Positions 31,159 to 39,160 of a stretch of DNA of 64,000 nucleotides are shown in pieces (positions within the stretch are counted from its first letter, which is position 1; each line of letters begins with the position of its first letter). Position numbers and translations under genes: made by a program. The stretch covers positions 1,116,024 to 1,180,023 of the forward strand of contig NZ_HE997181.1 in assembly GCF_000312425.1 (NCBI RefSeq), written 5' to 3'. The notes beneath the pieces were generated by a model. The model searched no databases, had not been told where the DNA came from, and saw nothing but the letters and a program-made list of their open reading frames with translations. Origin of the DNA: Reyranella massiliensis 521 (GTDB lineage Bacteria; Pseudomonadota; Alphaproteobacteria; Reyranellales; Reyranellaceae).

Positions 31159-31581
31159 ATGCGTCACGGAAATCGCGGCCGGAAATTCCACCGCACGGCA
31201 GAGCATCGCAAGGCGATGTTCTCCAATCTCGCCGGTGCTCTCATCAAGCACGAGCAGATCACGACCACGCTGCACAAGGCGAAGGACCTGCGTCCGATCG
31301 TCGAGAAGCTGGTCACGCTCGGCAAGAAGGGCGGCCTGCACGCGCGCCGTCAGGCGATCGGCTTCCTGCGCGACCCCTACGTCGCGGACAAGCTCTTCTC
31401 GACCCTCGGTCCGCGCTACTCCAAGCGCGCCGGCGGCTACCTGCGCGTGCTGAAGGCGGGCTACCGCTTCGGCGATGCCGCGCCGATGGCCGTGATCGAG
31501 TTCGTCGAGCGCAACGCCGACGCCAAGGGTCAGGACAGCGGCCCGTCGGCCGAGAACGCCGAGCAGCAGGCCGCGGCGTAA
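31159..31581 (+). CDS. rplQ: 50S ribosomal protein L17
   Basis: A 140-residue L17. It opens [20 protein letters not shown] and contains [20 protein letters not shown] and [17 protein letters not shown] [20 protein letters not shown]. The last 20 residues are a variable acidic/Ala tail. It ends the alpha operon, followed by a strong terminator. Confidence 0.97.
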   Translation: MRHGNRGRKFHRTAEHRKAMFSNLAGALIKHEQITTTLHKAKDLRPIVEKLVTLGKKGGLHARRQAIGFLRDPYVADKLFSTLGPRYSKRAGGYLRVLKAGYRFGDAAPMAVIEFVERNADAKGQDSGPSAENAEQQAAA

Positions 31582-31606
31582 GCCGTTTCCTGCCTCGACC
31601 GAATAG

Positions 31607-31637
31607 AAAACGCCCGGCGGTTCAGCCGGGCGTTTTT
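31607..31637. terminator. Bidirectional Rho-independent terminator of rplQ and the P450 gene
   Basis: AAAACGCCCGGC (31607-31618), loop GGTTCA, GCCGGGCGTTTTT (31625-31637), then CTTTT. The reverse strand gives the same stem followed by TTTTCTATT, so it can stop both converging units. The last four P450 codons (K-T-P-G) and its stop lie inside this element. Confidence 0.9.
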
Positions 31638-32896
31638 CTTTTGTCGCTGTTCTTCCTTGCCCAAGCGACCGGGTAGCGATTGAAGCCGCGGAAGCGGGCA
31701 CGACCGCCGCGTTCCGGCGTGCCGTCGCGCGCCAGCCCGTCCAGACTGTCGATCAGGCGGCCAACGGCAATCGTGCCCTCCAGGCGGGCCAGTACGGCGC
31801 CGAGGCACATATGAACCCCCGACCCGAAGGCGAAGTGCCGGTTGGGTTCGCGGCCGGCGTCGAAGCGATCCGGTTCGGGAAACTGTGCCGGATCGCGGTT
31901 GGCCGCACCAATGCCGATATGGAGATAGGTTCCCGCGGCGAGCCGCTCGCCACCGATCTCGAGGTCGGCCGTCAGGCGGCGATTGCCGAGCTGGTTGGAA
32001 CTCTCGAAGCGCAACCCTTCCTCGATGCAGCTCTTCAGCAGCCCGGGGTTTTCCTTGAGGCGCCGAAGTTCGTCGGGAAAGCGCAGCAGCGCGTCTATCG
32101 TGTTGCCGATCAGGTTGGTCGTCGTCTCGTGGCCGGCGTTCAGCAGGAAGATGCAGTTCTGCACCAGCTCTTCGTGGCTCAGCCGCTCGCCGTCGATCTC
32201 GCCATGGATCAAGGTCCCGAGCACATCGTGGTCGTCGGCCGGCCGCTTGCGCCGCGCTGCCACGAGCTCGTCCAGATAGGCTGAAAACTCCACGACGGCG
32301 GCATTGCCGGCCGCCTGCCGCTCCGGTCCCGCGACGGGCTCCAGGGCCCCCAGGATGGCGAGCGAATAGCGTCGGAACGGCGAGCGCTCGCCGGCCGGCA
32401 CGCCCAGCATATCGCAGATAACTTCGACGGGGAGCTGGAAGGCGAAATCCTCGACCAGGTCCATGTGTCCATCGTCGGCATGCCGGGCGATCAGCCCGTC
32501 GACGATGGCTTCGATCCGCGGCTGCAAGGCAGCCAATGCACGCGGTGTGAAGGCTGCCGCGAGGAGTTTGCGCACACGGGTGTGCAGCGGCGGATCGTTG
32601 AAGACCAGGCTGGTCGTGTGATGGCGGTAGAGCGGGGTGCCGACACCGAACTTGGGGCCGAACTCCGCCTTCTTGTCGGAGCTCATGCGGGCGTCGCGAT
32701 AGCAAACCGCGACGTCGGCGTAGCGCGATAGGAACACGCTGCCGTCCGGCAGCCGCTTCACGGGCGCGAAGCGGCGCAGCGCGTGATAGCGGGGGAACGG
32801 ATCGTCGAGGAAGGCGCGGTCGAGGGCGGCGAGGTCGAAGCGTTCGGCGAACGCCCGGGCCTCGTCCGGAGGGAGTTCGATCAGGCCCGCAGTCAG
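31622..32896 (-). CDS. Cytochrome P450
   Basis: A soluble bacterial P450 of 424 residues if read from CTG 32896. The I-helix is AGHETT (254-259), the K-helix ExxR is E293-R296 and the heme loop FGSGVHMCLG has Cys364. Substrate is unknown. No ATG, GTG or TTG occurs between the upstream stop and a GTG at about codon 46, which would remove conserved N-terminal sequence. The CTG overlaps the acyl-CoA dehydrogenase TGA as CTGA and has GGAGGAG five bases upstream, so CTG is the likely start. It would need a ferredoxin/reductase pair from elsewhere. Pairing with an acyl-CoA dehydrogenase suggests an acyl or terpenoid-like substrate. Confidence 0.88.
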   Translation of the reverse strand: MTAGLIELPPDEARAFAERFDLAALDRAFLDDPFPRYHALRRFAPVKRLPDGSVFLSRYADVAVCYRDARMSSDKKAEFGPKFGVGTPLYRHHTTSLVFNDPPLHTRVRKLLAAAFTPRALAALQPRIEAIVDGLIARHADDGHMDLVEDFAFQLPVEVICDMLGVPAGERSPFRRYSLAILGALEPVAGPERQAAGNAAVVEFSAYLDELVAARRKRPADDHDVLGTLIHGEIDGERLSHEELVQNCIFLLNAGHETTTNLIGNTIDALLRFPDELRRLKENPGLLKSCIEEGLRFESSNQLGNRRLTADLEIGGERLAAGTYLHIGIGAANRDPAQFPEPDRFDAGREPNRHFAFGSGVHMCLGAVLARLEGTIAVGRLIDSLDGLARDGTPERGGRARFRGFNRYPVAWARKNSDKRKTPG

Positions 32897-34683
32897 AACT
32901 GCTCCTCCGTGAGCGCAAAGACCGTGCGGCCCGCGGCCTTGAGCGGTCCCAACTGGGCCAGCGCCGGCGGCAGCAGGACTTCGGCATAGAAGCGCGCCGT
33001 GACCAGCTTGGCTTCGAGGAAGGCCGGATCGCCATCGCGGGCCGCAAGCTTGGCCTGGGCGACGAGGGCGCTCTTGGCCAGCAGCCAGCCACCCAGCGCC
33101 GTACCGGCCAGCCGCAGGAAGGGGACGGAGCCCGCCAGGGCATTCACCAGCTCGGCCTTGACCGACTGGGCCACCCATTTGGTGGCGTCCTCCAGCGCCT
33201 CCGCAGCGGCGGCTACGCCGCTCGCAATGGCCGCCAGATCGTCTCCGGGCGCCGACTTCATTTCCTGCACCACGGCACGCATCTCCGCCACCAGGCCCAG
33301 CATGGTCTCGCCGCCGTCCTTGGCGACCTTGCGGCCGACCAGGTCGCGTGCCTGGATGCCGTTTGTGCCCTCGTAAATCGGCAGGATGCGGGCGTCGCGC
33401 AGGTGCTGGGCGGCGCCGGTCTCCTCGATGAAGCCCATGCCGCCGTGGATCTGCACGCCGGTCGAGGCGATCTCGTTGCCGAGGTCCGTGAACCAGGCCT
33501 TCACGATCGGGATCAGGAGGTCGACGCGGTCCTGCGTCCTGCGCGCGGTCTCCTTGTCCGGGTGCTTCAGGGCGCCGTCGATGCCGGCGGCAGTGTAGTA
33601 ACCCAGTGCCCGCATGGCCTCGATCTGGGCCCGCATGGACATCAGCATGCGCCGCACGTCGGGATGATGGACGATGGAAACCGGCTGCGGCTGGGGGCTG
33701 CCATCGTCCTTGGACTGGACGCGGGTGCGGGCAAAGGCGGCGGCCTGCTGGTAGGCCCGCTCGGCGATCGCCAGCCCCTGGACGCCGACCGAGAGCCGGG
33801 CGTTGTTCATCATGGTGAACATATAGGAGAGGCCGCGGCCTTCCTCGCCGACCAGATAGCCCACCGCGCCGCCATCGTCGCCAAAGGACATCACGCAGGT
33901 CGGGCTGCCATGGATGCCGAGCTTGTGTTCCAGCGACACGCAGCGCAAATCGTTGCGCTTCCCGGGCTTGCCATCGGCATCGACGAGGAACTTCGGCACG
34001 ATGAACAGCGAGATGCCGCGCACGCCCGCCGGTGCATCCGGTGTGCGAGCCAGGACGAGGTGCACGATATTCTCGGCCATGTCGTGCTCGCCGTAGGTGA
34101 TGAAGATCTTCTGGCCGGTCACGAGATAATGATCGCCGCTCTTCACGGCACGGCTCTTGAGCTGGCCGAGATCGGAACCCGCCTGTGGCTCCGTGAGGTT
34201 CATCGTGCCGGTCCATTCGCCCGAGATCATCTTGGGCAGATAGGTGGCCTTTTGCTGCTCCGAGCCGTGATGATGGATGGCGTCGATTGCGCCCTGGTTC
34301 AGCAGCAGCACGAGACCGAAGCCCATGTTCGCCGCCTGCCACATCTCCTGCACCGTCGTGGCGAGCAGCCAGGGCATGCCTTGGCCTCCGAAGGCCGGAT
34401 CGAAGGGCAGGGAGTTCCAGCCGCCTTCGACGAATTCCTTGTAGATGCCGGCAAAACCGGGAGCGGTGCGGACCACGCCGTTCTCCAGCTTGGCACCCAC
34501 CTTGTCGCCGTCGCGGTTGAGCGGCGCCAGGCCGTTGCCGGCGAGCTTGGCGGCTTCCTCGAGCACGGCGTCGATCGTGTCGTCGGTCGCATGCTCATAG
34601 CCCGGCAAGGCCGAGACGCCGGAAAGACCGGCCACCTCGCGCAGCGCGAAACGCATGTCGGCCAGGGGGGCTGTATAAGTCAT
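32893..34683 (-). CDS. Acyl-CoA dehydrogenase (long form, DmdC-like)
   Basis: A 596-residue flavin-dependent acyl-CoA dehydrogenase of the long family with an extra N-terminal segment and a C-terminal extension, to which 3-methylmercaptopropionyl-CoA dehydrogenase DmdC belongs. Visible signatures are MNLTEPQAGSDLGQLKSRAV (FAD/substrate region), GIHGSPTCVMSFGD and the C-terminal half with QIHGGMGFIEETGAAQHLRD and ARILPIYEGTNGIQA. The substrate could be a fatty acyl-CoA or DMSP-derived thioester; context does not decide. ATG 34683 (MTYTAPLADMRFAL) has GGAGGAG upstream. The stop overlaps the P450 start. Confidence 0.9.
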   Translation of the reverse strand: MTYTAPLADMRFALREVAGLSGVSALPGYEHATDDTIDAVLEEAAKLAGNGLAPLNRDGDKVGAKLENGVVRTAPGFAGIYKEFVEGGWNSLPFDPAFGGQGMPWLLATTVQEMWQAANMGFGLVLLLNQGAIDAIHHHGSEQQKATYLPKMISGEWTGTMNLTEPQAGSDLGQLKSRAVKSGDHYLVTGQKIFITYGEHDMAENIVHLVLARTPDAPAGVRGISLFIVPKFLVDADGKPGKRNDLRCVSLEHKLGIHGSPTCVMSFGDDGGAVGYLVGEEGRGLSYMFTMMNNARLSVGVQGLAIAERAYQQAAAFARTRVQSKDDGSPQPQPVSIVHHPDVRRMLMSMRAQIEAMRALGYYTAAGIDGALKHPDKETARRTQDRVDLLIPIVKAWFTDLGNEIASTGVQIHGGMGFIEETGAAQHLRDARILPIYEGTNGIQARDLVGRKVAKDGGETMLGLVAEMRAVVQEMKSAPGDDLAAIASGVAAAAEALEDATKWVAQSVKAELVNALAGSVPFLRLAGTALGGWLLAKSALVAQAKLAARDGDPAFLEAKLVTARFYAEVLLPPALAQLGPLKAAGRTVFALTEEQF

Positions 34684-34716
34684 GTGTACTCCTCCGGGCC
34701 GCAATATGCCGCGATT

Positions 34717-34733
34717 GGTCGCTTTTGGCGACC
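34717..34733. promoter_or_regulatory. Dyad in the divergent acyl-CoA dehydrogenase/enoyl-CoA hydratase promoter region
   Basis: GGTCGC (34717-34722), TTTTG, GCGACC (34728-34733), in the middle of the 73-bp divergent gap. A shared operator controlling both directions is plausible; no regulator gene is adjacent. Confidence 0.3.
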
Positions 34734-34756
34734 GGCTCGGCTATTTTGAAGCCAAC

Positions 34757-35527
34757 ATGACCGCATCAGTTTTGCTTGCCATCGATGGCCCTCGCGCGAC
34801 TATCACCCTCAACGACCCAGCCAAGCACAATCGTCTCGACCCGGCCGGGCTGCGACTCCTGCGGGAGGCTGTCGAAAAGGCCGACGCCGATCCGAACGTC
34901 CGCGTCACGGTGATCACCGGCGCCGGCGACAAGACCTTCTGCTCCGGCTACGACCTGGGCTCTATCCCAGCCGGAGAGCGCCGCGACGAAGGCAGCGACG
35001 ACAGTTTCGAGAAGGTCATGGACCGGATCGAGGCCATGCGTATGCCGACGCTCTGCGCGCTGAACGGCGGTGTCTATGGCGGTGCTACCGACCTGGCGCT
35101 GGCCTGCGACTTCCGGCTGGGCGTCAAGGGAATGCGCTTTTTCATGCCGGCCGCGCGCTTTGGCCTGCACTACTATCCGAGCGGACTGCGCCGCTACACC
35201 CAGAAGGTGAGCCCGAGCTTTGCCAAGCGCGCCTTCCTGCTGTCGGAGGATTTCCACGACGCCGAGCTTCTGGCCGTGGGCTACCTCGACTGGCTGGTCG
35301 AGCGCGCCGAGTTCAAGTCCAAGGTGGACGAAAAGGCCGTCCGGCTCGCCAATCTGGCGCCGCTCTCAATGGCCGGCATGAAGCGTGCCATCGAGCAGTT
35401 TGCCCAGGCTTCGCCCGACGTCCCGTCAATCCGGCAGAGCGCAAAAGTCTGCGCCACGTCGGAAGATCTGCGTGAAGGGCTGGCCGCCCTCAGTGAGCGC
35501 AGGGCTCCCGCCTTCAAGGGCCGTTGA
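34757..35527 (+). CDS. Enoyl-CoA hydratase/isomerase family protein
   Basis: A 256-residue crotonase-fold protein. The oxyanion-hole parts are visible as FCSGYDLGSI (about residues 54-63) and ALNGGVYGGATDLALACDF (about 98-116). The usual two catalytic Glu positions are not both clear, so hydratase versus isomerase or another crotonase activity is open. It is transcribed away from the acyl-CoA dehydrogenase/P450 pair, and the three probably serve one acyl-CoA pathway. ATG 34757 is used because upstream in-frame codons give no family-like sequence. Confidence 0.83.
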   Translation: MTASVLLAIDGPRATITLNDPAKHNRLDPAGLRLLREAVEKADADPNVRVTVITGAGDKTFCSGYDLGSIPAGERRDEGSDDSFEKVMDRIEAMRMPTLCALNGGVYGGATDLALACDFRLGVKGMRFFMPAARFGLHYYPSGLRRYTQKVSPSFAKRAFLLSEDFHDAELLAVGYLDWLVERAEFKSKVDEKAVRLANLAPLSMAGMKRAIEQFAQASPDVPSIRQSAKVCATSEDLREGLAALSERRAPAFKGR

Positions 35528-35652
35528 CCCGCGGATCCATGTGAACATCCCTTGATTGAGGGTGCACCGGCTCGGCAATTTGTCGTTTTGGAGGCATCCG
35601 GCTTTTTTCTTTCTTACGATCGGCCATGTTTATCCCAGGCGACTGAAGTATG

Positions 35653-35680
35653 TTGCTAACGGCCGTGATACCGAGATAAG
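35653..35680 (+). promoter_or_regulatory. Possible promoter of the cyclase-kinase-lipoprotein operon
   Basis: TTGCTA (35653-35658), 16-bp spacer, GATAAG (35675-35680). If used, transcription would start near 35687, leaving about 14 nt before ATG 35701 with no Shine-Dalgarno sequence. The match is moderate. Confidence 0.3.
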
Positions 35681-35700
35681 GCCGCTCTACTAAACAGATC

Positions 35701-36582
35701 ATGCAACGCCGCTTAGCCGCTATCGTCCACGCCGACCTCGCCGGGTTCACCCGGATGATGGAAGGCGCAGAGACCCGTACTTTCCGCCACCTCAAGTCAG
35801 CCCAGATCGAGGTCTGGCGTCCGGCGATCGACGTCGGTCGCGGCCGCCTCGTCGGCACGGCAGGAGATGCCATGCTCGCGGAGTTCGGCTCGGCCGTCTC
35901 CGCCGTCGGCGCCGCCATCGACATCCAGGAGCGCATGGCGCGTTTCAACGAGGCGTTGAACGAAGACCAGCGCATGCTGTTCCGTATCGGCGTGCATCTC
36001 GGTGAAGTCATCATCGACGACGAAGACCAGAACATCTTCGGCGATGGCGTCAATCTCGCTGCCCGTATTCAGGCGATCGCAGAGCCGGGCGGTATTGCGG
36101 TGTCGCGTGCTGTGCGCGACCTGGTGGAGCTGCGTGTCGAATACGCCTTCCATGACGGAGGCGAGCACCAGCTCAAGAACGTGAGCCGCTCCGTACAGGT
36201 GTTCCACGTCCGCCCGGCACGCCAGGCGCCGGGGACGACGACGCGCATGGTCCCGCAGATCACGCTGCGCTTCGAGGGGCCCGACTCCGCGGGCCGCAAG
36301 CATCTCTTCGAAGTGGCGCTGGACAAGCTGGTCGGTCAGCCGCAGGGCCTGTTCATCGGCCGTGGCGCCGATCAGTGCGAACTCGTCGTGCCGCATCCCA
36401 CTGTCTCGCGCCGGCACGCCAAACTTTCGCTCGCAGGCGAGGCGCTGCAGGTCGAGGATCTCGGCTCGACCAATGGCACTGCGGTGAACGGTGTGGTGCT
36501 CAAGGCGGGCGCTCCAATGGCCTTGCAGGCCGGCTCCAAGTTACGGCTCGGCGATGTCGAGCTGCTCATCCAGCACATCTAG
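35701..36582 (+). CDS. Class III adenylate/guanylate cyclase with C-terminal FHA domain
   Basis: A 293-residue two-domain signalling protein. Residues 1-170 form a class III cyclase: metal Asp D12 (ADLAGFT), D56 (GTAGDAMLAEF), and N118/R122 (GDGVNLAARIQ). The substrate-binding Lys found in many cyclases is Gly52 here, so the nucleotide is uncertain. Residues about 185-293 form an FHA phosphothreonine-binding domain: GRGADQ at 220, SRRHAK at 236 and DLGSTNGTAVNG at 253. The next gene, 15 nt later, is a Ser/Thr kinase that could supply the phosphothreonine. No ribosome-binding site precedes the ATG. Confidence 0.88.
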   Translation: MQRRLAAIVHADLAGFTRMMEGAETRTFRHLKSAQIEVWRPAIDVGRGRLVGTAGDAMLAEFGSAVSAVGAAIDIQERMARFNEALNEDQRMLFRIGVHLGEVIIDDEDQNIFGDGVNLAARIQAIAEPGGIAVSRAVRDLVELRVEYAFHDGGEHQLKNVSRSVQVFHVRPARQAPGTTTRMVPQITLRFEGPDSAGRKHLFEVALDKLVGQPQGLFIGRGADQCELVVPHPTVSRRHAKLSLAGEALQVEDLGSTNGTAVNGVVLKAGAPMALQAGSKLRLGDVELLIQHI

Positions 36583-36597
36583 CTGGAGCCCGGCGCC

Positions 36598-38484
36598 ATG
36601 ACCGATGACAGCTCAGATACGCAGATCGGCAGCAGTCCGGCTGACCAGCCGCAGGATGTCGACTACGTCGCGCTGAAGCCCGGTCAGACGATCGGACGCT
36701 ACGAAATTCTGGCGGTGCTGGGACAAGGTGGCTTCGGCATCACCTATCGCGCCCGGGATGTCCAGCTCGACCGCGAGGTCGCGATCAAGGAATATCTGCC
36801 GTCGGCGCTCGCCGTGCGTCAGGACGGGGAGACGGTCTTGCCGCGCTCCACCCGGATGGCCGACGATTTCGGATGGGGTCGCGATCGCTTCGTCACCGAG
36901 GGGCGCACGCTTGCCAGTCTGCACCGTGTGCCGGCCATCGTGCAGGTCTTCGACTTCCTCGAAGCCAACGGCACGGCCTATATCGTCATGGAGCTCCTGA
37001 GCGGTGAAACGCTCGAGGATCGCATCAAGAAGAACGGCAAGCTCACGCCGGAAGAGGTCGACCGCATCCTGTGGCCGCTGCTCGATGGGCTGGAGCAGGT
37101 ACACAGCGCCGGCTTCCTGCACCGCGATATCAAGCCGGCCAACATCCTGCTCGATGCTGCCGGCAACCCGACGCTGATCGATTTCGGTGCGTCGCGCGCG
37201 GCGATGGTTGGCCGCACGGCGGCGATGACGGCCATCTTCACGCCGGGCTATGCGGCGGCCGAGCAGATGACCTCGGCCAAGCAGGGCCCCTGGTCGGACA
37301 TCTATGGCCTTGCCGCCACGATCTACCACGCGATCATGGGCAAGGCGCCGCCCAACGCCTTCGATCGCATGCTGGACGACTCGTACGAGCCTCTGACCAA
37401 GTTCGCGCCAGTGGGCTTTTCGCCGGGGCTTCTGGCCGGCGTCGATGCCGGCCTGGCAGTGGCAGCGCGCGACCGGCCGCAGTCGATTGCAGGCTGGCGG
37501 CCCGTTCTCGGCATGACGTCCGCCCCCGAGGCAGGCGCCACAGTCGTCATGGGCAAGGATACGGTTGCGCCTGCTGCGCGCGTTTCTGTGCTCGGCGCGC
37601 CGACGGTCGCGGAACCCTCGCCCGATAGGGTGTCGGAAGAACCGAAAAAGAAGACCGGCCTGTGGGTAGCGCTTGCGGCGGTACTGGTTCTGGCCCTGGG
37701 GGGCGGTGGCTACTACGCCATGGCGACGCGTGGTCCCGATCCGGAGACAGTGAGGGCGAAGGCTGCAGCCGAGGCCGCCGAAGAGGCCAAGCGCAAGGCA
37801 CAGGCAGACGCGAACAAGGCACAGGCGGAGGCAGAAAAACTCCGCGCCGAGAAGGCACAGCAGGAAGCCAAGGCCAGGGCCGAGCAGGAGGCCAAGGACA
37901 AGGCCGAGGCACAGCGCAAGATGGAAGAGGACGCTCTGCGCCGCGCCGAAGCAGCCTTCGCCGAGAAGAAGCGGGCCGAAGACGAGGCGCGGCAGAAGGC
38001 CGAAGCCGAGGAAGCCGCCCGCCGGAAGGCCGCCGAAGAGGCACGCAAGGCCGCCGAATTCGCCGCCGGCAACTTCGATCATTTCGGCAAGACGCTGAAC
38101 CTGATTGTCATCAAGGACCGGCCGGGCGACATCAGGCTGCAGGGCGCGGATTCGGTCGACGATCCCGATTTGCACAAGCTGGCGGTGAATGCGCTGGCGG
38201 AGCAGGCGCGCAATGTGCGGTGCCGCCAGACCGACCGCCTGACCGACGGAACGCCGCTCTACCGCTGCCTCATCACCAAGCGCACCGCCAAGGAGCCGCT
38301 GGCCGACGCGCCGGACTCCGACCGCGACGACCTCGCGCTCACCTTGATCAAGACGGGCCTGCTGCTGGCGTCGTGCGATGCCCCGCGGTCTTATTCAGAG
38401 GCCGAAGATGATGCCCGTGGCCGGAAACTGTACCTTTGGGGTAGAGTAAACGTTCCAGAGTACAAACGGAGATGTACCAGATGA
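36598..38484 (+). CDS. Transmembrane Ser/Thr protein kinase with coiled coil and divergent SNase-like C-terminus
   Basis: A 628-residue membrane kinase. The Hanks-type kinase domain (about 33-300) has the G-loop LGQGGFGITY (41-50), VAIK lysine K64, HRDIKPAN with D177 and DFG D195, so it should be active. One transmembrane helix lies at about 355-375. It is followed by an Ala/Lys/Glu coiled coil (about 380-490) and a C-terminal domain with IRLQGADS (512-519), VRCRQTDR (540-547), DLALTLIKTGLLLA (578-591) and YSEAEDDARGRKLYLW (599-614). That last pattern matches staphylococcal-nuclease-like proteins, but key catalytic positions look altered. The stop overlaps the next gene (ATGA). Confidence 0.87.
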   Translation: MTDDSSDTQIGSSPADQPQDVDYVALKPGQTIGRYEILAVLGQGGFGITYRARDVQLDREVAIKEYLPSALAVRQDGETVLPRSTRMADDFGWGRDRFVTEGRTLASLHRVPAIVQVFDFLEANGTAYIVMELLSGETLEDRIKKNGKLTPEEVDRILWPLLDGLEQVHSAGFLHRDIKPANILLDAAGNPTLIDFGASRAAMVGRTAAMTAIFTPGYAAAEQMTSAKQGPWSDIYGLAATIYHAIMGKAPPNAFDRMLDDSYEPLTKFAPVGFSPGLLAGVDAGLAVAARDRPQSIAGWRPVLGMTSAPEAGATVVMGKDTVAPAARVSVLGAPTVAEPSPDRVSEEPKKKTGLWVALAAVLVLALGGGGYYAMATRGPDPETVRAKAAAEAAEEAKRKAQADANKAQAEAEKLRAEKAQQEAKARAEQEAKDKAEAQRKMEEDALRRAEAAFAEKKRAEDEARQKAEAEEAARRKAAEEARKAAEFAAGNFDHFGKTLNLIVIKDRPGDIRLQGADSVDDPDLHKLAVNALAEQARNVRCRQTDRLTDGTPLYRCLITKRTAKEPLADAPDSDRDDLALTLIKTGLLLASCDAPRSYSEAEDDARGRKLYLWGRVNVPEYKRRCTR

Positions 38485-39035
38485 CTGCCTTGACTGCCGA
38501 TACAGCAGCACACTCGTTCAGGAGAATCGTGGTTCGCGTTGTCGGCATGATTGCCGCCTTGGGTATTGCCACTGGTTGCATGTCCGACGACCAGGGTCGG
38601 CCGTCGAACCAGGCGACCGGCACCTTCATGGGTGCGGCGCTGGGTGGCGTGGTTGGCGGCCTCGCCTTCGGTTCGGTTGGCGGCGTCGTCGGCGGTGCGC
38701 TGGTTGGCGCTCTGGCCGGCAACCTCGTCGGCAAGGCTCTGGACGACCAGGAGCGCCGTCGCCTCGCGGAGGCGACCCAGAACGCCTTCGTCGCCGAAAC
38801 CAACGTGCCGACGTCCTATACGGTCGAGCCGACCAAGACCTCGTCCTCTTCGTCGACCTCGGCTCCACCGACCATTGTGGCGGCCAAGCCGGTCGCGCCG
38901 GCCAGCACGCGCGCCGACGGCAGCACCTGCCGCCCGATCGAGCTGACGGCCACCAAGAACGGCCAGACCACGACCGAGACCACGACCTTCTGCAAGTCGG
39001 CGGGCTCGCAGGAGCTGAAGCCCGTCTCGGTCTGA
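38481..39035 (+). CDS. Glycine-zipper lipoprotein (17-kDa antigen/outer-membrane type)
   Basis: A 184-residue predicted lipoprotein. An N-terminal signal ends at ALGIATGC, whose Cys would be lipidated. A glycine-zipper helix follows (GAALGGVVGGLAFGSVGG, then VVGGALVGALAGNLVG). The second half is Ser/Thr/Pro-rich with two Cys (STCRPIE, TTFCKS) in a compact C-terminal segment. ATG 38481 overlaps the kinase TGA and has GGAG nine bases upstream; ATG 38472 is less likely. Coupling to the kinase suggests that it is an envelope partner of the kinase's outer domain. Confidence 0.8.
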   Translation: MTALTADTAAHSFRRIVVRVVGMIAALGIATGCMSDDQGRPSNQATGTFMGAALGGVVGGLAFGSVGGVVGGALVGALAGNLVGKALDDQERRRLAEATQNAFVAETNVPTSYTVEPTKTSSSSSTSAPPTIVAAKPVAPASTRADGSTCRPIELTATKNGQTTTETTTFCKSAGSQELKPVSV

Positions 39036-39051
39036 TCCACCACAGTCGAAA

Positions 39052-39086
39052 GAAACGGCCGGCGGTCCCTGATCGCCGGCCGTTTC
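39052..39086 (+). terminator. Rho-independent terminator after the signalling operon
   Basis: GAAACGGCCGGCG (39052-39064) pairs with CGCCGGCCGTTTC (39074-39086), 13 perfect pairs with a nine-base loop, followed by CATTTC. It separates the signalling operon from the PEP-mutase family gene. Confidence 0.85.
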
Positions 39087-39160
39087 CATTTCAGGTATCG
39101 ACGTCTCGATGCTGGCAACGGCGACACAACTCCGACATGTTTCCGGGTAAGGAGTAGGGC

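Noticed and set aside
31622..34342. A 906-codon frame covering the P450 and extending through the acyl-CoA dehydrogenase
   Set aside because: Only the first part (31622-32896) is P450. The rest is an alternate frame of the acyl-CoA dehydrogenase, which has its own clear start and ribosome-binding site.
35601..35616. T-rich run after the enoyl-CoA hydratase gene, considered as a terminator
   Set aside because: No convincing stem precedes it; the flanking CCGGC elements are direct, not inverted, repeats.
38472..38480. ATG 38472 as start of the lipoprotein
   Set aside because: GGAG lies directly against it, whereas ATG 38481 has correct spacing and the ATGA overlap with the kinase.
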